A stretch of DNA of 18,747 nt from Benthicola sp964195715 (lineage in GTDB: Bacteria; Gemmatimonadota; Gemmatimonadetes; Palauibacterales; Palauibacteraceae), in NCBI GenBank assembly GCA_964195715.1, contig CAXMRU010000018.1, positions 1 through 18,747 on the forward strand, given 5' to 3'. Shown in pieces: positions 14,003 to 18,747 of the stretch. Numbering within the stretch: position 1 is the stretch's first letter; each line of letters opens with the position of its first letter. The position numbers were made by a program, and so were the translations under genes. A model generated the notes under the pieces. The model did not search any database and was not told the origin of the DNA. It saw nothing but the letters and a program-made list of their open reading frames with translations.

Positions 14003-15223
14003 TCAGGAGCCGTGGAACTTGAGCCCGACGACGGTCACGTCGTCGCTCTGGGCGGTCCCGTCTTCAAACGTTTCGACGGCTTCGGAAATGGCCCGCACGA
14101 TGGACTCCGGCGTCGAAAGCTCCTCCCGCGACAGCAGGGCCTCGATGCGGCCATGGCCGAAAGCCTCCCTGGTCCGGTTCATGGCCTCCGTCACGCCGTC
14201 CGAGTAGACCACGACCAGGTCCTCGGGCTCAAGGGTGAGCACGTTTTCCGTGTAGGCTACCTTCTCGGCCACTCCCAGAGGCAGTCCGTTCCGGCCGGGA
14301 ATCAGCACAGGAGGTTGCCCGCCTCGAACCAGGTAAGGGGGATCGTGGCCCGCGTTGGTCATCACCATCTCGCCCGTCGCCAGGTCCAGGATCGCCAGGA
14401 ACAGGGTCACGAACATGCACGAGTCGTTGTTGACGGCCAGCTCGCGGTTCACCCGGGCGGCGATGGCCGCCGTGGACAGGGCGCGCATGGCATGCGTCTT
14501 GATCAGGGTCTTCGCTGCCGCCATGAACAGTCCGGACGCTGCTCCCTTGTCCGACACATCGCCGACGAGAAAGCACAGTCGGTCCTTGTCCGCGTAGAAG
14601 AAATCGAAGAAGTCTCCTCCGACTTCGAGCGCCGGTATGAGAGTGGCCGCGATAGTGCACTCTTCGTGGACCGGGACGAGGTCTCTCGGCATCATGTTTT
14701 GCTGGACCTCGCGCGCCACCTGGAGCTCGCGTTCCATCCGGTCCTTTTGCCCTTTGATCACGTCGTAGGCTTCCTTCAGCTCCTCCGTCTTCTGGGTAAG
14801 GGCTCGATTAGCCTTCTCGAGTTGGATCTTGTTACGGTCAGCCAGCTTCGCGAAGGAGTCCAGCATGTGCTCCTGCTCCTTCTGCTTGGTGACGTTGACG
14901 GTCTCGGCGAGGAGCACGCAGCGGCCGTTGAGGTCGATCTCGCGGAGGTTGGTGCGGAGCACCGTCGCTCGCGAGCCCGACTTGAGCTCGGTCTCGAATG
15001 CGTAGGCCCGCCCTTTCTTGATTCTCCGGTTTGCGCGCTCGGTGTCGAGGCCTGCCAGACGTTCAGCCAGGAGGTCATCGCCCGACGGCTTCGGGAACCA
15101 GTCCTCGAACGCCTGGTTCGCGTACTCGATGCGCCACTCCGAGGGATCGGCGATCGCGAAGCCGACCGTCAGAGAGTCTACTAACGACTCGACCTCCGGC
15201 TTCAGTCCGTCTGGCTCAGCCAT
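14003..15223 (-). CDS. PAS domain - coiled coil - SpoIIE-type PP2C protein phosphatase
   Basis: 406 residues, soluble. Residues 10-113 form a PAS domain (VGFAIADP, IEYANQAFEDWF, closing with LAETVNVTKQKEQE). Residues 114-178 are a charged helix of coiled-coil type leading into the linker VAREVQQNMMP, and 190-404 are the phosphatase. The metal-binding motifs are intact: VGGDFFDFF (201-209), GDVSDKG (221-227), NAGHDPP, YSDGVTEAMN and QSDDVTVV. RsbU-like enzymes of this type remove phosphate from Ser/Thr of anti-sigma-factor antagonists in response to a sensed signal. No anti-sigma or antagonist gene is visible here. ATG at 15223 overlaps the globin stop by eight bases, so the two are translationally coupled. 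A haem or other ligand on the PAS domain cannot be judged from sequence. Confidence 0.9.
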   Translation of the reverse strand: MAEPDGLKPEVESLVDSLTVGFAIADPSEWRIEYANQAFEDWFPKPSGDDLLAERLAGLDTERANRRIKKGRAYAFETELKSGSRATVLRTNLREIDLNGRCVLLAETVNVTKQKEQEHMLDSFAKLADRNKIQLEKANRALTQKTEELKEAYDVIKGQKDRMERELQVAREVQQNMMPRDLVPVHEECTIAATLIPALEVGGDFFDFFYADKDRLCFLVGDVSDKGAASGLFMAAAKTLIKTHAMRALSTAAIAARVNRELAVNNDSCMFVTLFLAILDLATGEMVMTNAGHDPPYLVRGGQPPVLIPGRNGLPLGVAEKVAYTENVLTLEPEDLVVVYSDGVTEAMNRTREAFGHGRIEALLSREELSTPESIVRAISEAVETFEDGTAQSDDVTVVGLKFHGS

Positions 15224-15590
15224 CCGAGCCGGCCCCTTCGACGACGACGGACCGATAAGCCTCGAAGGCCTTCATGATCGCACCAATGTCGTCATCGTCG
15301 ACTTCGTTGTCCTCGAGCGTCTCCGCGATCAACTCGAGCACGAGATCGAAGTGACGATCCTCGACTCCCATGGACCGGTGGATCGCCTTCAGCTGATCCG
15401 GTGTGTATGACGCCGGTCCTCCGAGCGCCGTGGCCCAGAACTTGGTCTGGTGATCTACGAGACGAGCCATGTCCGTGTTCTCGAAGAACGGAGCCAGGTC
15501 ATCTTCGTCAAGCAAACGGTCGTAGAAATCGGAGACAAGCTTCCGTACGAACGAGAAACCACCCAGCTGGTCGTAGAGAGAGTTACTCAC
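15216..15590 (-). CDS. group 1 truncated haemoglobin
   Basis: 124 residues, the length of a minimal 2-on-2 globin. YDQLGG opens helix A, DFYDRLL places Tyr23 at B10, DHQTKFWATALGGP places Gln48 at E11, and AIHRSMGVEDRHFDLV gives proximal His71 (F8). The Tyr-B10/Gln-E11 pair is the one in Mycobacterium tuberculosis HbN, which turns NO into nitrate, so NO or O2 binding is expected. The GTG at 15590 has GGAGG six bases upstream. It lies 14 bases after the phosphatase gene and overlaps the PAS-SpoIIE gene. This arrangement suggests NO detoxification or gas supply to a signalling protein. No dedicated reductase is nearby. Confidence 0.9.
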   Translation of the reverse strand: MSNSLYDQLGGFSFVRKLVSDFYDRLLDEDDLAPFFENTDMARLVDHQTKFWATALGGPASYTPDQLKAIHRSMGVEDRHFDLVLELIAETLEDNEVDDDDIGAIMKAFEAYRSVVVEGAGSDG

Positions 15591-15604
15591 TCATTTCCTC
15601 CGTC

Positions 15605-16513
15605 TCAGGCATCGCGGGCTGCGGCCCGCACCAGTTCAGCGACGATTCGCCGACGATCTTCATCGACCGCGGCTACGAAAGGTCCGGCGTGAGACACGAG
15701 GTCGATCGGCGTACCGTCGAGGTCGGTGACCTCACCGCCCGCCCCTTGCACAAGCAAACAACCGGAGGCCAGGTCGTACGCGCTCGCCGGCCTCTTCGAC
15801 CAGAGATTGACGTACACGAAGCTGCCTTTCGCCGCCTCCAGCAGTGCCCATGCCGGCGATCCTCCCGGTGAGCGGACCATTCGCACGTCGTTGCTCGCCC
15901 AGGCTCCGTAGAGCCTGGCCACAAGGGGGCCCGAGCGCCGACCGGGATGAAGGTTGACGAGAACGGGACCGGTGTCGGCGCGGGGCACCGGAAGCGTGCA
16001 GGCCCGGTCGTCCTCCCCGAACACCGACAGTTGCAGCACCCGGGTCGGACCGCCTGCCGCGGCATATCCGATCTCGCCGGTCGCCGGGTTCGACACCATG
16101 CCGAGTATCGGAACGCCGTCGCGAAATACAGCGAGCGTGGTGGTGAACGTCTCGGTCCCGGTCACGAAGGCCCACGTGCCGTCAACCGGATCGACGGCCA
16201 GGGACCAACCTCGAATCGACAGCTCCCCACCGAGCTCTTCGCCGACGAGCGTCGCATCGGGCTCGAACGCGGCCAGGCTCTCGGCGAGTCGTTCTTCGAT
16301 CTCCAGCTCCAACCGGGTGACGGGAGAACCGTCACTCTTCAGCTCGACATCGCCTGCTCCCATGCGTGCCTCGCGCACGGGTCCGCCGGCAGCGAGCAGG
16401 GCCCGGAGGCCAAAACGGGTCCAGTCGGCTGTCTCGTCGGCTGTTCGGGGCGCCAGATCGCGTGCGGCACGATAGCTCTCGAGTGCGGCAGTCTCCAGCG
16501 GTGTCAGCGGCAT
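15605..16513 (-). CDS. inositol monophosphatase family phosphatase
   Basis: 302 residues of the Li-sensitive, Mg-dependent phosphatase fold. Motifs in order: KSDGSPVT (59-66), VGEE (90-93), DPVDGT (108-113) and YDLASG (246-251), where W-D-x-A-A-G is usual, followed by GGEVTDLDGTPI. All metal-binding acids are present, so it should be active. The family includes inositol-phosphate, histidinol-phosphate, PAP/CysQ and NADP phosphatases, and the sequence alone does not choose among them. The start is ATG 16513, four bases after the upstream fusion gene's stop; the frame is open much further upstream but only as that gene's shadow. The neighbour's ADP-ribose/nicotinamide-type domains make a nucleotide substrate such as PAP or a phosphorylated ADP-ribose attractive, but this is a guess. 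Confidence 0.88.
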   Translation of the reverse strand: MPLTPLETAALESYRAARDLAPRTADETADWTRFGLRALLAAGGPVREARMGAGDVELKSDGSPVTRLELEIEERLAESLAAFEPDATLVGEELGGELSIRGWSLAVDPVDGTWAFVTGTETFTTTLAVFRDGVPILGMVSNPATGEIGYAAAGGPTRVLQLSVFGEDDRACTLPVPRADTGPVLVNLHPGRRSGPLVARLYGAWASNDVRMVRSPGGSPAWALLEAAKGSFVYVNLWSKRPASAYDLASGCLLVQGAGGEVTDLDGTPIDLVSHAGPFVAAVDEDRRRIVAELVRAAARDA

Positions 16514-16517
16514 TCGG

Positions 16518-18747
16518 TCATCCCGTGCGAGTGAGCAGTTCTTCGGCGGCACCGGCGTCCATGAGCCCGGAATCCACCAGTTTCTGTATCGCGTCCCGAA
16601 TGAACACGACCTGACGAGAGGAAACTCGATTAATGGTATCGGCCTCCAGGGGCCACCAGCGAACCTCGTCAAACTCCCCACCCGGCTCGAATGCTGAGGC
16701 AGAATCAACGTCTTCAAGCTGCACCAGGTAGCCCCGTCCTTCCACCCACGCGTGATCCGTCTGCCTCCAGTCGTAGGTGAAGCCCTGGGACACGAGCTCG
16801 GGCGCGTTTCCGTCCGCGGCCCACCCGGTTTCGGAGGCCATGACACGGCCAAATGCGTCTTGCGGTTCCTCGCTCGGGAGCACGAACCCTTGGGGCAGGG
16901 CCAGATTCTGCCGCTCCTCGTAGCCGCCGAGCACGATCTCCAGGTCACCCACGTCGGACGCGCGCCGCATGACGAGGGCGGCGACGGCAGCGTTCGGCCC
17001 CCACAAGCCGAGCAACCCGCGTCCAGCGATCCCGGTCCGTCCGTGCGGATTCAGGGGCCGGCCCTCATCGTCCCTGAATCGCGCTTCGATCGCGGCAAGG
17101 TGGTCGGCCATCGTGCCGTAGTCCTCCGGGTCCGCCCAACCCCCGTCCACCCGTGTCCGATCGCTCTCCAGGACGGACGCGTCCACGTGATACGGGGGAT
17201 CGTAGTCTTCGCAGTCCAGCAACCACGGCGCTTCATCGATCGATATGCGGAGGCGCGGCGGATAGGATGAAGGTCGCTCGCCACGAATCTTCAGGTGGAA
17301 GTCATCTGCCATCAGGTCGAACACGAGCGACTCCACCGAGTAGAGCGCGTACATCAGCGCCGGAAGCTCACACTCGCCGCGATCGCGCCGCTTGTCGAAG
17401 CTGAGTGTGTGGAGGGCGCACTTCAACAGAGCCACTCGATAGACCAGCCAGTCATCCTCTTCCTTGAGGTCGAAGCAGGTCTCGCGGATCCTCCGCACCG
17501 CATCCAGGACTTTCCGGAAGCGGAGGTCCCACTTCACGAACTTGAGGTGATTGGGAAGGCTGGCGAGGTCCGCTGGCACCCGATGCGAGAGCAGGTATTC
17601 CTCAAGTTTCTGGAGACGCCCGAGGTCGGCGAGGTCAAATTCCTTGCTCATCACGAACTTCACGTCACTCTCGAGCTTCGCGAAGTCCAGCTCCAAGGGG
17701 GCCTGGCCGCAGTGCGTCCAGTCGATGAACCAGATATTGTCGCCGTCGTCGCAGATGACGTTGGCGAGATTCAAGTCTCCGTGGCTGAGGCATACCTCGC
17801 TATCGACGCCGTCCTCATTGGTTGAGATCAACCGGAGGAGCTTCTCCATCTGGGCCACCTGCACGCGCGGCGCATCGGACCCCGCCTCTTCCAGATAGCC
17901 CAGGATCAGGGCGGCGTTCTCCCGCATCCAGATCGCCTGCTGCTCCGTATGCACACCGAAGGCCCGGTACGGGACCACCCACGATACGTCCCGGGTGTTC
18001 CCGTACAGCTTGTCCGAAAGTAGAGCCAGCGCCTTGTCGAAACGCAGCAGGAACCGGTCCAGAGCGTCCTCGCCCTCGGCATCCTCGAAGGTGTCTTGCA
18101 GGGTTTCCGGGCGGCCCTCCATGGCCGCCAGGTCCATGCCCACCCCGATCGACTCCCCACGTGAGACGGGATAGCCGAACGTCGGCACGTGCTTTCCGAA
18201 GAAATCCTTGACTTGGTGATAACCGTTGAGCTCGCGCCGCATTTGCTCGAACGCGTCGATCTTCACGACCAGCGGCTCGGTGCGAGCGCTGCCTTTCCAC
18301 CCGTCGGCAAGGAACAGCAGGCTCCCGCTGAAGCCTCCGGCAAGCGGCCTGAGCCGGGTGCGGGTCCAGTGCAGGCATAGGAGCTCCACGATGCGGCGCC
18401 CGTCACCGCCCAGGGCCGCCACGGCCTCCGGCGGCTCGATGGACACGGGGGCACAACCGAAATCGGAAAAAGGCTTCGGATCGAGACCGGCGAAGATCGC
18501 TGCGGCTTCAAGGTCGAGTATGACTTCGATCCCCGCGGCGGGTAGCGTGTGACGCAGCGCCGCGTAGTGGGCTTCCTGGGTTGCGCTTCCGACCAGGTGG
18601 GGCGAGACGGCGACGTTCGGACAGCCCCACACGTTTCGCAGGAACGAGGCGATCCCGAGGACGCGGCGATCCGTGTGGCAGCCAACGCTCAGGAATCCGG
18701 TCTCGGAGAGGTCACCGGGCGCGACTCCCAGCGCTTGGCACGCTTCG
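16518..18747 (-). CDS. isochorismatase-like - phosphotransferase kinase - NUDT9/TRPM2-type Nudix fusion (5' partial)
   Basis: The frame is open to the window edge, so the first 742 visible residues lack the true N-terminus; a GTG at 18632 is internal. Numbering from the first visible codon (18746): residues 1-90 are the second half of an isochorismatase/nicotinamidase-like fold, but the T-D-x-C-V active-site stretch reads TDRRV (25-29), with Arg replacing Cys. Residues ~130-450 are an aminoglycoside-phosphotransferase-like kinase, possibly of the TCAD9 type: GGFSGS (137-142), VVKID with Lys162, HGDLNLAN (322-329), FIDW with Asp342. Residues ~505-740 match NUDT9-homology domains: NPHGRTGIAGRG (566-577), GLWGPN (580-585), a Nudix box at 620-642 and TDHAW (663-667). 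The box keeps G-x5-E but has RVMASE where active NUDT9 has REFGEE. It is the promoter-proximal visible gene of the operon. Confidence 0.78.
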   Translation of the reverse strand, partial: EACQALGVAPGDLSETGFLSVGCHTDRRVLGIASFLRNVWGCPNVAVSPHLVGSATQEAHYAALRHTLPAAGIEVILDLEAAAIFAGLDPKPFSDFGCAPVSIEPPEAVAALGGDGRRIVELLCLHWTRTRLRPLAGGFSGSLLFLADGWKGSARTEPLVVKIDAFEQMRRELNGYHQVKDFFGKHVPTFGYPVSRGESIGVGMDLAAMEGRPETLQDTFEDAEGEDALDRFLLRFDKALALLSDKLYGNTRDVSWVVPYRAFGVHTEQQAIWMRENAALILGYLEEAGSDAPRVQVAQMEKLLRLISTNEDGVDSEVCLSHGDLNLANVICDDGDNIWFIDWTHCGQAPLELDFAKLESDVKFVMSKEFDLADLGRLQKLEEYLLSHRVPADLASLPNHLKFVKWDLRFRKVLDAVRRIRETCFDLKEEDDWLVYRVALLKCALHTLSFDKRRDRGECELPALMYALYSVESLVFDLMADDFHLKIRGERPSSYPPRLRISIDEAPWLLDCEDYDPPYHVDASVLESDRTRVDGGWADPEDYGTMADHLAAIEARFRDDEGRPLNPHGRTGIAGRGLLGLWGPNAAVAALVMRRASDVGDLEIVLGGYEERQNLALPQGFVLPSEEPQDAFGRVMASETGWAADGNAPELVSQGFTYDWRQTDHAWVEGRGYLVQLEDVDSASAFEPGGEFDEVRWWPLEADTINRVSSRQVVFIRDAIQKLVDSGLMDAGAAEELLTRTG

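Noticed and set aside
13988..15184. A 398-codon plus-strand reading frame
   Set aside because: It is the antisense of the PAS-SpoIIE gene, whose motifs are complete; its protein has no recognisable domain.
16514..16948. N-terminal extension of the IMPase gene
   Set aside because: It lies inside the fusion gene in another frame and has no domain; ATG 16513 sits right after the upstream stop and gives a family-length protein.

Overview
The window is GC-rich bacterial DNA, tightly packed, with many GTG and TTG starts and mostly minus-strand operons. Several gene types fit Gemmatimonadota or a related phylum: a lipoprotein with a bacterial Ig-like domain plus eight haem sites, a MacB/FtsX permease tail, a PF14907-type nucleotidyltransferase pair beside HprK-like and PqqD-like genes, and a PAS-SpoIIE phosphatase. 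This placement is inference from gene content; no rRNA or marker gene is present.

Layout. (1) Positions 1-1808, plus strand: the C-terminal tail of one membrane glycosyltransferase-like protein, then a complete GT-C-type integral membrane protein starting at its stop codon. (2) 1849-3300: a small DUF454/YbaN membrane protein (minus) diverging from a PAPS-type sulfotransferase (plus), with a perfect 12-bp palindrome between them. (3) 3319-11974, minus strand: a compact eight-gene operon with overlapping or near-touching genes. In transcription order it encodes a PF14907-type nucleotidyltransferase, an ABC exporter, a GT4 glycosyltransferase, an SDR epimerase/uronate-dehydrogenase-like enzyme, a PqqD-like protein with a conserved-looking tail, an HprK-like kinase, a GT2 glycosyltransferase and a second, diverged nucleotidyltransferase. 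The set resembles the tailoring and export part of a RiPP or glycoconjugate pathway, but no cyclase, protease or separate precursor is visible. (4) 12290-13409: a decayed MacB-type permease 3' end and an octahaem c-type cytochrome lipoprotein with a duplicated three-haem module. (5) 13672-13841: a 3' fragment of a tRNA-Ser(UGA) gene next to a ladder of 10-bp-spaced repeats, which looks like one end of an integrated element. By geometry the element extends to the right. (6) 14003-18747, minus strand: a tight four-gene operon that runs off the right edge.

The most unusual locus is region 6. Its first gene encodes a fusion of an isochorismatase/nicotinamidase-like domain (active Cys apparently replaced by Arg), a phosphotransferase-type kinase with intact catalytic motifs, and a NUDT9/TRPM2-type ADP-ribose-binding Nudix domain with a degenerate catalytic box. 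It is followed by an inositol-monophosphatase-family phosphatase, a group-1 truncated haemoglobin resembling NO-detoxifying HbN, and a PAS-SpoIIE protein phosphatase. I propose, as inference, a sensing module for an NAD-breakdown product and gas (or stress) on a mobile island, with a kinase at one end of the operon and a phosphatase at the other.
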